A stretch of 64,000 nucleotides of DNA from Bacillota bacterium (GCA_009711705.1 VENG01000015.1:1-64000); one strand, 5' to 3'; numbered from the stretch's first letter, positions 18,327 through 27,759 are shown. Program-made: numbers and translations. Notes: generated by a model not told the origin, from the sequence alone.

Positions 18327-19334
18327 TCAATTACTAATATTAATTACAGTCATCATTCCTCCCGGAAACATGTCGTTGTTCACCAAGTGATGATACTCCC
18401 TGTCATACAAATGGTATTCACCCGGAGTGGTAGGGGTAAATATTATATCAACACTCTGTCCTGAACCCAGGGTAAATCCCGTTTTTTCATAAGTGGCATC
18501 TAATTCTCGGGCTCTCAAAGGAAAACTGTCCTCAGCCACTATCCGGCCCGTAAAGCCGCCCAGATGAAACGTATGGTTTTGGAACCCGGCATTTATTGTC
18601 CTTAATAATACTCGTTGCCCCACTTGGCAATCTATTTTCGAGCCGTAAGGCTGTCCGGAGGTATTATCCTCACTGATTGAATCCGGAAAGGAACGCCCGT
18701 TGATCACCCAAAAATCAGGATTAAATTTAAGCATATCGTAATAAACCCCAGGGAGAACATTTTCATGCATGATACTGTCAATCTCACTTAAAACCAGTAC
18801 TTTTTCCACATCATAATCAGAACCGGTACCGGCACCATAAGCTGTCTTGTAGCTGGGATGGCCGGGAGTACTATAGCCTTCCGGACGTACAATAATGACG
18901 CCATATAGGCCCATTTGAATTTGTTTTTCAGAGTTTGTGCCGCTTTCATATAAATAGATGCCAGGCTTATTGGCAAAAAAACTATAATCAATGATAAAGT
19001 CATTTTGCTCATCAAGAAAATTAGCTAAAGATATCATTTTTCCCGAGGAATATTGGGGCTGCACGGGTTCATATATGAAGGGTCCGCTGGGAACTTTTCT
19101 TACCATAACATTTTCTTGTCCCGGAAAAACTATTGACAAAGGTTCTCCCACCGGCTGTGAAAAATTTCTAATTAACCATACTATTAACTGATCACCGGCG
19201 GTCGCTTCGACTACGGGACCGGGGTATTGAGGGCTTCCCCAAAAAAAATCGGAAAAACCCCAAAAAGGAACACTCCTGCCCGGAAGAGATAAAGTTCCGG
19301 CGGTTACTTGAAAAATTTTTGTAATTACTGCCAT
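18327..19334 (-). CDS. multicopper-oxidase-like cupredoxin protein C
   Basis: 335 residues, two cupredoxin-type domains, aligning with the two upstream genes. The domain-1 end that holds the type-1 copper ligands in protein A reads GIYLYESGTNSEKQIQMGLY here, without His-Cys-His. The third multicopper motif is reduced to NHTFHLGG, and the C terminus is REYHHLVNNDMFPGGM. It therefore keeps few copper ligands and may be structural or bind copper between subunits. There is no signal peptide (it begins MAVITKIFQVTAG). ATG follows AAAGGAGTATAACAGT. Last gene of the four-gene run. Confidence 0.75.
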   Translation of the reverse strand: MAVITKIFQVTAGTLSLPGRSVPFWGFSDFFWGSPQYPGPVVEATAGDQLIVWLIRNFSQPVGEPLSIVFPGQENVMVRKVPSGPFIYEPVQPQYSSGKMISLANFLDEQNDFIIDYSFFANKPGIYLYESGTNSEKQIQMGLYGVIIVRPEGYSTPGHPSYKTAYGAGTGSDYDVEKVLVLSEIDSIMHENVLPGVYYDMLKFNPDFWVINGRSFPDSISEDNTSGQPYGSKIDCQVGQRVLLRTINAGFQNHTFHLGGFTGRIVAEDSFPLRARELDATYEKTGFTLGSGQSVDIIFTPTTPGEYHLYDREYHHLVNNDMFPGGMMTVINISN

Positions 19335-19359
19335 ACTGTTATACTCCTTTCGAAAAGGG

Positions 19360-20514
19360 TTATTTTAGCATTCCAACATCAGGAGAAAGAGAAGAATAAA
19401 TAGCAACCCAGGTCATCATACCGCCGGGAAACTCTCCCCAGTTAGTTATCTGCAGTTCTTCGTGCGAATGCAGCATGAAGTAGTATTCACCGAACTCATT
19501 ATAGGAAACAACTCCAACCGGAATATCCCCTTTCCTTCCAAGATAAGGACTCCCACTCCACATGGTCCAGCCCGCGTCACCAATACCCATATTTCTCTTG
19601 TCAGGTAAAGTCGTGGGTATAGTATTTTCAGGGGTATAGCCCAGGCCATCCCACTGGTAAATCAAATCATAAGTCTGCCCTGCACCAACGAGGACTGTAA
19701 ATCTTTTAAATGAAAGATCGATACTGCCGTTCCTGAGCAACCTTCCGTCCATTGCCACTACCCTGGCGTGGCTACCGTGCGGGTGTAGGGGATGGTTATC
19801 GACCCCTGCCCCGATATAACGCATCAATATCTTTTCGCCGGGCTGGCCCATTACCATGGAGCCATAGGGTTGGTGAGGAAGGTAATTCACATTATCCAAG
19901 AACATAGTATCCGGTGCGCAGCGACCGTTTAGTGTCCAATATCGTGGTAAGTATTTACTAACATGATATGGTCTTTCCTCTCTGACCGCCTGGTGCAAGC
20001 TAGGGTCAATTTCCCCCGTTATCAGCAAATACTCACGGTCATACTCGGTATTTGTCCCGAAGCCGTATACCGTTTTATATTCGTTAATATCAGGGTTATA
20101 ATCAGTGGGACGTACCAATAACCCACCGTATAATCCCATGGGAACCTGCTTGTGTGGGGTGGTCCCACTTTCGTACATAAAGGTTCCTGGGTGAGTGGGG
20201 GTAAAAGTGTACGTCACCGTGCTCCCCGATTCTGCATGGTTTACAAAGGACAATAACTGACCGTTACTATAACGGGGTGCTACCGGTTGCCCATCTGCCA
20301 AAACTTCCGGTTGACCGGGAAAAGAAACGGAGACTGGTTCGGAGAGCATGTTATGCAGGTTAACGGTAATTGTTTCTCCCTGTTTAGCAATTATATAAGG
20401 TCCCGGTAACTGAGCAGGCCCGGTTTCACTTTTAGCAAAACCCCAGAAGTAGATACTGTTACCATCAGGTGTACTTAAGTAGCCTTCTTTGGCCCAAAGG
20501 TCAATTATAGGCAT
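19360..20514 (-). CDS. multicopper-oxidase-like cupredoxin protein B
   Basis: 384 residues with two cupredoxin domains. It carries the intact third copper motif HPLHPHG (residues 241-247, with a further His at 249) and a fourth motif in which the type-1 cysteine is replaced: LHSHEELQITNWGEFPGGM (His 349 and 351). Its domain 1 lacks His-Cys-His (GTFMYESGTTPHKQVPMGLY). It therefore supplies trinuclear-type ligands that protein A lacks. There is no signal peptide. Its start lies one base from the stop codon of protein A, so the two are probably translationally coupled and made in equal amounts. Nearest described relatives appear to be MnxG/CotA-type oxidases; the substrate is unknown. Confidence 0.8.
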   Translation of the reverse strand: MPIIDLWAKEGYLSTPDGNSIYFWGFAKSETGPAQLPGPYIIAKQGETITVNLHNMLSEPVSVSFPGQPEVLADGQPVAPRYSNGQLLSFVNHAESGSTVTYTFTPTHPGTFMYESGTTPHKQVPMGLYGGLLVRPTDYNPDINEYKTVYGFGTNTEYDREYLLITGEIDPSLHQAVREERPYHVSKYLPRYWTLNGRCAPDTMFLDNVNYLPHQPYGSMVMGQPGEKILMRYIGAGVDNHPLHPHGSHARVVAMDGRLLRNGSIDLSFKRFTVLVGAGQTYDLIYQWDGLGYTPENTIPTTLPDKRNMGIGDAGWTMWSGSPYLGRKGDIPVGVVSYNEFGEYYFMLHSHEELQITNWGEFPGGMMTWVAIYSSLSPDVGMLK

Positions 20515-20515
20515 T

Positions 20516-21517
20516 TTACTCTCTCCTTTGATAGACCTTTATTTCTGTAACCATGCCGCCAAATGAGTTCCCGGCAATGGTGTTTTTGTGGTGGTTGCGA
20601 TTATAAAGGGGATAAATCCCTGATTTTGGGGCGGTAAAGATAGCATCTGCGGTTTGACCGGCAGAGATATAGACAGTGTTTCTCCAATGGCTGATATCTT
20701 CACCATTATAACCCCGCAGCGGCCGGGCATCTTGCCCTACTATTTTCAGCGGCATCCCCAGTACCTGGATGCTGTGCTGTTGAAAACCTATATTCACAAA
20801 CCGCAGCAATACCTTTTCCCCTTCATAGGCTTCGACAAGGGACGAAAAAGGTTGTAACGGGAGACCCGGGTCATCAACGGGTTTTACTGTGTCCGGGTAA
20901 CTTCGCCCGCTAATCAGCCAGTACTCCGGGCTGTACTCTGTCCAGTCAAACTCTTGAACATTAGCTACTAAATGGTGAGGTTCAGGATCCAATTCCGTTA
21001 AAAAAATCAGGGCTTCACGGTCATACGCGGTGTTTTCATCATTATAGGCAAACATCCGGCCCAAATCTTTTTCTAACCGGGGGCGAACTGTCAAAGGGCC
21101 TACCATTCCCATCTGTATATGTTCCACAGGTTCGAAGTGACAATGGTGAATATAGGTACCCGGATGCAATGGTTGAAAAAAGTAAGTAAAGCTCCTCCCT
21201 ACCGGTACTGAAATCGAGGCCTCAGGGACACCGTCCCACAAAGGAATCTGATTTGGGAAACCGTGCCAGTGAATGGTATGGGTATCATCTAGATCGGGTC
21301 TATTGGGCAAACCCAGGTTGGTTAGAGTTAAATAAACATCATCACCCTCATAGGCTTCCAGTAAAGGGGCCAGTAGAGTTGCTTGGCCCCGATACTCATA
21401 AATTTGGTTCTCCGGAACACCGGTAATATCAACAAAACCAAATATATAATGGGTGGTGCCGTCGGGCATGTTTGCCCACCCGTCTGTGGCACCGAAGTGT
21501 TTTTCAACGACACTCAT
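20516..21517 (-). CDS. multicopper-oxidase-like cupredoxin protein A (type-1 copper subunit)
   Basis: 333 residues with two cupredoxin domains. It has the first copper motif HTIHWHG (His 83 and 85) and a combined His-Cys-His plus type-1 site HHCHFEPVEHIQMGM (Cys126, His133, Met136 or 138). The C-terminal half is degenerate: QQHSIQVLG in place of HxxHxH, and RNHHKNTIAGNSFGGM. A complete enzyme needs ligands of a partner, which protein B has. There is no signal peptide (it begins MSVVEKHFGA), as with spore-coat CotA and exosporium MnxG oxidases, which are assembled by the mother cell. ATG follows AAAGGAGCATGACAA, 20 bases after the giant upstream gene. Confidence 0.85.
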   Translation of the reverse strand: MSVVEKHFGATDGWANMPDGTTHYIFGFVDITGVPENQIYEYRGQATLLAPLLEAYEGDDVYLTLTNLGLPNRPDLDDTHTIHWHGFPNQIPLWDGVPEASISVPVGRSFTYFFQPLHPGTYIHHCHFEPVEHIQMGMVGPLTVRPRLEKDLGRMFAYNDENTAYDREALIFLTELDPEPHHLVANVQEFDWTEYSPEYWLISGRSYPDTVKPVDDPGLPLQPFSSLVEAYEGEKVLLRFVNIGFQQHSIQVLGMPLKIVGQDARPLRGYNGEDISHWRNTVYISAGQTADAIFTAPKSGIYPLYNRNHHKNTIAGNSFGGMVTEIKVYQRRE

Positions 21518-21537
21518 TTGTCATGCTCCTTTCCGTA

Positions 21538-24500
21538 CTAAGGAAGGTTTATATACTCATATGCCCCCATGTCATAACCGGCGCCCTGCGGTCTGTTTAT
21601 CCCCTCAAAATCTGTTTCCGGTGCCGGTATTATTTCTGTCTCGGTAGCAACTTCATTGATGCCCTGATCTATTACCCGGGAATTACCCGTTAGCTGATAA
21701 TTACCGGCAAGTTCAGGCACAACGGTTACTATCTTAACCGATTTAAAATCGGGTTCCATATTAAAGGCCACAGCTGTTAACTCGGTATCGTACTCTTCTA
21801 TAAATACAGGGTCTCCGCTGATGTTATTACTACCTCCGGCATATGGTTGTGTCAGGCTGCAGTATTGAGGATTGAGAAGAGCAGGAATGCCGAATACTTC
21901 CAAATCCATAACGTTGACAGGTTCCGGGTCGCCTGCGGCTCCAATACCGTTTATGCCTCCTCTGCCTTCGTTAAGTGACTGTTTAAAAGTGCCCGCTCTG
22001 TTGTCCCAAAAGATATTGTTGAATAAAATCGGGTTACTGAAATTAGGAGGATCAGTGTATAAATCATTAAGGTAAGCCTGAAAGGCTGCGCTGTTTGCTT
22101 CACTCACCAGCCCTGCAGCATGGGGTAGTCCGTCGCTGTCTTCTGCTGTAGCGGAAGTTATATTCTTAGCGATAGTGTTGTTAACGATGACCGAATTAGA
22201 TGCATCATCAAGAGCAATTCCCCCGCCCAGGTCAGTGGATACATTATTTACAATAACGTTATTATATATATTGATGCGGTAGTCCAATGGCTGTAACAGA
22301 CGAATACCACCACCGTCGTCGTTAGCAACATTACCCTGGATGAGATTATTAAAAATGTCCACTTCTCCCGACCCGGCAGTAAGTATTGACGGTGGTACCG
22401 GCTGTTCCCCGCCTACAAAGACACCCGCACCCTCGTCAAATGAAGCGTTAAAAAGAACCCGGTTATGATGGATTTTACCACCAGGGCTGTGCCCAAAGTG
22501 AGATATGCCTCCACCGTACTCAGCGGAATAGTTTCCGCATATGTCGTTGTACGCAATCTCATAGTCATTTGTACCATTAAATACACCAATACCCCCGGCC
22601 AGGCTAATGCCGCCGTTATTCAGTAAGCGATTATGGCGGATAGTAATATTAGCATTAAAATTGTCTCCTACATAGGCTTTACCGATGGTAATACCACCGC
22701 TGAAACCCCCGCCATTGCTCTGAATAATGTTATTGCTTACAGCAAGATAGTTGCAGTGCGCGTTGACATATATTCCACCACCATCTTCACCCCTGGCACC
22801 GGTAATTTTAAAACCGTCCACATGGGGGTTGAAGCTATCACTATAGGCTTCTTGCCGGCCTACCACCGTCAATACCTGACCTCTGGTGATCTCCTTTACC
22901 TGGTCAGCAGGGAATAGTTCCGGCCCTTCAAAATCAATGCCGTCCAGTTTATCAAGCCATTGATTAATATAAGAAAGGAAGAAGCGCCCGTCAATAACGG
23001 ATCCTGCGACAGTCGATCCGTCCGGCCTTATACCACCTGCCCCCAAACCTTGAAGTTTAATGCTTTTATATAAAATGGGACTCTCATAATAATTTTCAGC
23101 CGATACAACAACAATTGTCTCATCAGGTTCATTGTCAATGGCAGCCTGAATAGTGGTGTAATCAGCAGAACCATCTTTTCTTACCCTGGCGATATTGGGC
23201 CAGTAAGCGCCTTCCCGGCGCAAGTGAAATGTAATACCGGTGGGGCTTGTGTAACCAGTGGAATTGGTTACCAGTAATTGCGCCGGGCCTGGTTCCACTT
23301 CGTCAAACATGCGAGGCACCAAGGCTTGAATTGTCCCATCAGTCCATTCCAAAATGGATATATCTCTTCCATCCAAAGTGACCCGGCCCGGAGCAAGCCC
23401 GAAGCCCGACCCCAAAATTCTGACGGTCCGGTTAGTATCATCAGGATGCATTACATTGACTTGGATTCGGCTTACCCTGAATATTTGCGGGGTATTTTCC
23501 GGATCACTACATTGAGGGGGTTGAGAGAATTGCGCTCCCGGTGTTCCAACAAAGGCAGTGATGGGAAATAACGCTACGTCGGCGTAAGTTGTTTTCCCGG
23601 GCCATACATCAAAGACTAATATTAGAGTCTGGTAATTGGGATTATAATGTTCATTGGGATTATCCGGGTCTCCCGGATCGTTGCCGATAACCTGGTACAT
23701 CCCAGGTGCCACTCCCGCTGGAGTGGGTACATTACGGGTATAGGTTGAAGGTAACAGCACTTCAAAAATACCGTTGATATCTGAATGCACTGTGGTAATC
23801 AATCTTCCGGAAAAGTCGCGAATACCTACGGGGGTATTGGGTATTCCCCTTTTTTCACCGTAGTATATGAACTCAGGATTAGTTTCCAGGTTTACGTCAT
23901 CCAGTAAAAAGCCAACGATGCGACCCGGAACGGGAACGTCAGTATACAAGAAAAAATCTGCCGGGGCATTAAGACCTTCGGTAAGTTTCACTACCTTCTT
24001 ATAGACATCAAAATCTGGGGGAGTTGTAGGAAGGTATGGTGCGGGCGGCATACGCGTGAGTGAAGCGCTTTTAAATTCATCCCCCTGATCGGTATTAACC
24101 GAACCATCTTTATCAAGCACCTTATACCCTGACGGTGTTACCACTTCAACAATATAAATTCCTAAGGGAAGGGGTTTTTCCACTGCTTCAGAGTGACCAT
24201 AATAGGGGTCCCAGTAAGTTTCGAAGGCATAGCCACCATCAAATACTCCCGGTTTCACCTGGTTGGAAATACCGGGAACCTCTGTGCAGTTTTCATCAAT
24301 GTTGCCGTCGGGATCCATGCAGCCCGTGGGATGCTCCCAAGCGTCGGTGGTAACTGTATTGATAAGCTCTTCCTGCAAAATCTGGCCGCTTTCACCGGTG
24401 GCCGTCCGGTAAAGGTTAAGGGTTACGCCTGGAATCCCCGGCTCGTAGCCTTCAGCCACCGCATACCGCGGGTCGGTTTCGTTACGCATGGTGGCATAAT

Positions 24501-26136
24501 AGATTATACCCGAGATACCTCCGTTTCCCCCATCAGAATAAAGCCTCTTACCCCAGTCAATACGGTTAGTCTTGGCCGCCCAGGTTAACACGGCAAGAGT
24601 CAGTGCGCCAGGATAGGTTTCTGAGCATCTGATGTAGTTTCCAAGAGCATCCCGACATAAGGCAGCAGGATTAGCAGAATTAGTAACCGGTATTCCGAAA
24701 TCCGGAGTGACCGTAGCCCCGGTATAACCCCGGCGGGTAAATCCTACTTCAGCCACGGCAAAACGTTCCAGTTCGAAAATCTCTTTTAAGATGTAGTTGC
24801 CGCGCATATCCGTTACAGTACCATACTGTATGCTGCCGTCCTTAAACCGGGTCCCTACTTCAACATTTGGAATGCCTGTTTCTCCCGGATCACGGACTCC
24901 GTTACCATTAAGGTCATTAAAAACAGTACCCTTAATATAGCCATACCATCTGGGTATGCCAATATCGCCCATATCTACTGTTTCACCCGGACCTACCTGT
25001 ACAGTGCGAAAGGAAATGATATAATCCAGGGGTTCATCCCAGATAGCCATTTGGTATAAACCCGGTGGGACATGTTCGATTTCAAAGTTACCGTTACTGT
25101 CACCACGTCCGGTATAAACCTGCTGGTCATTACCTCCAATGTCACTAAGGGCAATCCACGGACGGTCAACGGGATCTCCAAGGGTTAGCGGCTTAAATGG
25201 TGGGATAAATTCAATTACGGTAAGTATCCTGCCGGTAATTTTCCCGGTTTCCCAGGGGCTTGGGGGGCCGAATGACAAGGGTGAGACAAATCCAATCCAT
25301 ACCAGGGGCATTTTGAAACCTTCCCGGGGACTATAACCGTCGTTACCTTCTTCTATCCAGGCATCGATAATGTGAGTTCCTTCTATGGTAGTTGTTTGAA
25401 TCCAGTCCGTCCCATCCGGGGGAATAGCTTGCACTCCATATTTACCGGGGGGAAGATTATCTATTAACGCATCCCCGTTGGCGTCGGTAATTATTCTTCC
25501 CCCGGTACCAGGGACAGGGATAGGATTGCCGGATGGGTCTAAAACCAAGTTATCTAATTCATCCCGTTCATATTCAGTACCAAGAGGGTTTCCAAAGTAG
25601 TCTACTATTACCTCACCCACTGCATCTTCTATTACGATATTGAAACCTTCAATTCCGTATTCTAATGGAACGTCATCCTCACCATTGACGGGATTATTAT
25701 CATGAAAAACATGAACCCGAATCTTGGATAGCGGTAGAGGATTAGGGTGTAAAGCTAGTTCTATTGTTTTATCTGTGCCGTCCATTGTCACCCATGTACC
25801 GCCCATCTTGTAGGAAGGAGCTAATACTGAGACAATGTATTCACCGTTTGGCAGTGACACCACCGGTTCTAAATCCTCTGAAGATTCCCCTGTCGCAACT
25901 ACCGGACTATGGCTTGCTCCGGGCCTCAATGAGGGAAATAAACTTGGGTCTCTTTCTTCTTCAGAGAGTTCAACTTGAGGATCCCCTATGTTGTTTTCAT
26001 TAATGATGAATTTGAAGGCATGTATGGGGTTTCCGGTGATAACTTCTTCAAGCATGATAGTCAAGTTACTGTATTCCCTTGGTGCATCAATAAGTTCTTT
26101 TGATTTAAAAACAGGCTCCTTATTTTTATTCTCCAT
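21538..26136 (-). CDS. 1532-aa SdrD-B/TIG/beta-helix surface protein
   Basis: A very large acidic protein. The first roughly 880 residues are a string of carboxypeptidase-regulatory/SdrD-B-like beta-sandwich modules (GTVFNDLNGNGVRDPGETGI is the clearest, around residue 400). A TIG/IPT-type domain follows (VRILGSGFGLAPGRVTLDGR, around 910), then a right-handed beta-helix of pectate-lyase/NosD type (DYTTIQAAIDNEPDETIVVV, then repeated NNxI..N...GGGI turns) to near the C terminus. There is no signal peptide, membrane anchor or LPXTG motif, which is unusual for such a surface protein and fits mother-cell deposition on the spore. ATG follows AAGGAGGTTATGAT. A sigma-K-like promoter precedes it, and it is the first gene of the multicopper operon. 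Confidence 0.8.
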   Translation of the reverse strand: MENKNKEPVFKSKELIDAPREYSNLTIMLEEVITGNPIHAFKFIINENNIGDPQVELSEEERDPSLFPSLRPGASHSPVVATGESSEDLEPVVSLPNGEYIVSVLAPSYKMGGTWVTMDGTDKTIELALHPNPLPLSKIRVHVFHDNNPVNGEDDVPLEYGIEGFNIVIEDAVGEVIVDYFGNPLGTEYERDELDNLVLDPSGNPIPVPGTGGRIITDANGDALIDNLPPGKYGVQAIPPDGTDWIQTTTIEGTHIIDAWIEEGNDGYSPREGFKMPLVWIGFVSPLSFGPPSPWETGKITGRILTVIEFIPPFKPLTLGDPVDRPWIALSDIGGNDQQVYTGRGDSNGNFEIEHVPPGLYQMAIWDEPLDYIISFRTVQVGPGETVDMGDIGIPRWYGYIKGTVFNDLNGNGVRDPGETGIPNVEVGTRFKDGSIQYGTVTDMRGNYILKEIFELERFAVAEVGFTRRGYTGATVTPDFGIPVTNSANPAALCRDALGNYIRCSETYPGALTLAVLTWAAKTNRIDWGKRLYSDGGNGGISGIIYYATMRNETDPRYAVAEGYEPGIPGVTLNLYRTATGESGQILQEELINTVTTDAWEHPTGCMDPDGNIDENCTEVPGISNQVKPGVFDGGYAFETYWDPYYGHSEAVEKPLPLGIYIVEVVTPSGYKVLDKDGSVNTDQGDEFKSASLTRMPPAPYLPTTPPDFDVYKKVVKLTEGLNAPADFFLYTDVPVPGRIVGFLLDDVNLETNPEFIYYGEKRGIPNTPVGIRDFSGRLITTVHSDINGIFEVLLPSTYTRNVPTPAGVAPGMYQVIGNDPGDPDNPNEHYNPNYQTLILVFDVWPGKTTYADVALFPITAFVGTPGAQFSQPPQCSDPENTPQIFRVSRIQVNVMHPDDTNRTVRILGSGFGLAPGRVTLDGRDISILEWTDGTIQALVPRMFDEVEPGPAQLLVTNSTGYTSPTGITFHLRREGAYWPNIARVRKDGSADYTTIQAAIDNEPDETIVVVSAENYYESPILYKSIKLQGLGAGGIRPDGSTVAGSVIDGRFFLSYINQWLDKLDGIDFEGPELFPADQVKEITRGQVLTVVGRQEAYSDSFNPHVDGFKITGARGEDGGGIYVNAHCNYLAVSNNIIQSNGGGFSGGITIGKAYVGDNFNANITIRHNRLLNNGGISLAGGIGVFNGTNDYEIAYNDICGNYSAEYGGGISHFGHSPGGKIHHNRVLFNASFDEGAGVFVGGEQPVPPSILTAGSGEVDIFNNLIQGNVANDDGGGIRLLQPLDYRINIYNNVIVNNVSTDLGGGIALDDASNSVIVNNTIAKNITSATAEDSDGLPHAAGLVSEANSAAFQAYLNDLYTDPPNFSNPILFNNIFWDNRAGTFKQSLNEGRGGINGIGAAGDPEPVNVMDLEVFGIPALLNPQYCSLTQPYAGGSNNISGDPVFIEEYDTELTAVAFNMEPDFKSVKIVTVVPELAGNYQLTGNSRVIDQGINEVATETEIIPAPETDFEGINRPQGAGYDMGAYEYINLP

Positions 26137-26186
26137 ATCATAACCTCCTTGAGCCTGACAAAAAAAAGGAATTTAATCATATTATG

Positions 26187-26214
26187 TATTTTATGTCTTT
26201 TTGACACTACTCGT
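26187..26214 (-). promoter_or_regulatory. sigma-K-like promoter of the multicopper/beta-helix operon
   Basis: On the minus strand AC (26213-26214) is followed by 17 bases and then CATAAAATA (26187-26195), matching the sigma-K pattern AC-N17-CATANNNTA. It lies about 50 bases upstream of the start codon of the 1532-aa gene. Such short consensus motifs occur by chance, so this is suggestive only. Confidence 0.5.
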
Positions 26215-26224
26215 AATAAGCAAT

Positions 26225-26248
26225 TTTGAGCGTCCCCACGCTCAAAAA
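26225..26248. terminator. bidirectional terminator-like hairpin
   Basis: TTTTGAGCGT-CCCC-ACGCTCAAAA, a 10-bp stem with a 4-base loop and T/A tails on both sides. It separates the multicopper operon from the repeat region. Confidence 0.65.
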
Positions 26249-26251
26249 AAG

Positions 26252-26306
26252 CTTCGAGCCCTTAAACCCGAAATAAAAATTACCATTCCCTTTTTACCCG
26301 TAGTGT
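26252..26306. repeat. degenerate copy of the CTTCGAG...CTCGAAG hairpin repeat
   Basis: GCTTCGAGCCCTTAAACCCG followed by AAATAAAAATTACC and CCTTTTTACCC matches the hairpin repeats at 32938, 37094 and 38634, but the 3' arm has decayed. Confidence 0.55.
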
Positions 26307-26346
26307 GCGAATTTCCCCTATTTATTGCATTTTGCCAATTGCGTCC

Positions 26347-26570
26347 CGAGGAATAATTAGCCTAAAGAACGGGAATCAAAAACGGAGGGCAACATGCTAG
26401 CAATCGTTAAAAGCGTAGCCCTGCACGGCTTAGAAGGGCATATAAAACAGGTTGAAGTCGATGTATCGAACAGGCTTCCTGCTTGCGAGAATGTCAGCAC
26501 GTATTCCAGACACAAAAATAACCCGGCTAAGCCGGGTTTAACTATCGAAACCTTATTTTCTATGACCGGA
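26347..26570 (+). repeat. copied yifB leader and 5' end joined to terminator module (copy a)
   Basis: From 26347 to about 26486 the sequence follows 41489-41629 almost base for base: CGAGGAATAATT, the leader, the ribosome site, ATG at 26394 and about 30 codons of yifB. It then leaves yifB at a junction shared with copy b (TGCGAGAATGTC) and enters the CCAGACACAAAAATAACCCG terminator unit also found at 6521, and ends in the last codons (ENKV) of the small-protein family on the minus strand. The apparent 64-codon frame here is a by-product. The unit looks like a mobile or duplicated composite element. Confidence 0.8.
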
Positions 26571-26675
26571 AGAAGGGTCGGTTGGTAAAACAAGGAATAC
26601 TAATATGCAACTCTAGGGGGAAATTTATCATAAGGGAACCTAAAATGCAAAGTGAAAAGAAGGAGAGATAAATAA

Positions 26676-27653
26676 TTGGGTATTTCGATATTTAAGAGAA
26701 ACAATTCACCCAAAGAACAACTTGATGTATCAAGTACACATAACTTATGGGATTTATTGAGAGCAAGGTACGATAGTATTGAAGCTACTCAGATGCTGAG
26801 AAACTTTGTACATGATAAAGACCTTGATATTCTTTTAGGAATGTTTCTAAAACACTTTCAGACACAGACTGAGCAACTTGAAAAAGAAGCGAAAAACTTT
26901 AAAATCAAAGTCCCTTCAAGGCCTGTAATTGATATAAAAACATCAACTAACATAGATGAAATCACTGACAAGTTTATTTACAAGAGAGTATACGCCGACA
27001 TGCTTGCTGAAATGCTTTCATTAAATAGTTCAGTACGAACTACACTTACTAATGATAGATTAAGGAGTACATTTAAATCTTACTTACTATCACACGTAAG
27101 TGATTTCGAATTACTTTATAAATATGGCAAGTTAAAAGGGTGGGAAGAAGTTGCACCTGCATACAAGACCACCAAACCAGCAGAAAAAGAACTTATATCT
27201 ACCAGCGAAGCATACCATATTTGGCGAAATATTAGTGACAGATATATTCAAAGTCAATTAACTGATTTTTTCTTGGGCTTTGCCCATGATTTAGAATTTA
27301 AAGCTATATTAAAAGAAGGGGCTAAAGTTATCAGTAAGCAGCTTAAATTAATAGAAAGCAAAGCATTAAATTTTGAGGTGCAACTGCCGGAAAGACCTCC
27401 ATCTTCTTTGGTAACTCCTATAGATCCTGAAAACTTAGAGGATAGGTTCATGTATCAAATAATATTCAAAGGCATAGATGATTCCATAGATCTACATTTA
27501 AGGGCTATAATTGCTACTCTAAGAAATGACCCTTTGCGCAAGATATTTTTGAACTTATACAATGAAGAACTTAATATACATGATAATTTTATAAAGTATG
27601 GAAAAATGAAAGGATGGGCATTAGTGCCACCTATTTATATTGAACCAAATTAA
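26676..27653 (+). CDS. DUF3231 protein with two tandem domains
   Basis: 325 residues, all helical, made of two homologous halves. Each begins with a WxxxxxRYxxxxxxxxF stretch (NLWDLLRARYDSIEATQMLR; HIWRNISDRYIQSQLTDFFL), then EQLEKEAKNFKIKVPSRP / KLIESKALNFEVQLPERP, and ends YGKLKGWEEVAPAYK / YGKMKGWALVPPIYI. This is the DUF3231 repeat, a ferritin-like four-helix bundle common in spore formers and related to coat protein families. TTG start after AAGGAGAGAT. It faces away from the multicopper operon, with the yifB-derived repeat between them. A role at the spore surface is likely but unproven. Confidence 0.82.
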   Translation: MGISIFKRNNSPKEQLDVSSTHNLWDLLRARYDSIEATQMLRNFVHDKDLDILLGMFLKHFQTQTEQLEKEAKNFKIKVPSRPVIDIKTSTNIDEITDKFIYKRVYADMLAEMLSLNSSVRTTLTNDRLRSTFKSYLLSHVSDFELLYKYGKLKGWEEVAPAYKTTKPAEKELISTSEAYHIWRNISDRYIQSQLTDFFLGFAHDLEFKAILKEGAKVISKQLKLIESKALNFEVQLPERPPSSLVTPIDPENLEDRFMYQIIFKGIDDSIDLHLRAIIATLRNDPLRKIFLNLYNEELNIHDNFIKYGKMKGWALVPPIYIEPN

Positions 27654-27759
27654 GTTTTTTTGGAAATTGGATTCAAAATAATATCGGCCCAATGAATCAA
27701 GGATATTTTCAGCTTCGGGAAATATGCTCGAAGCTTTTTGATTCATTCATAATATATTT

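Noticed and set aside
26394..26588. 64-codon frame starting like YifB as a real small gene
   Set aside because: It is a copied yifB 5' end running through a terminator hairpin.
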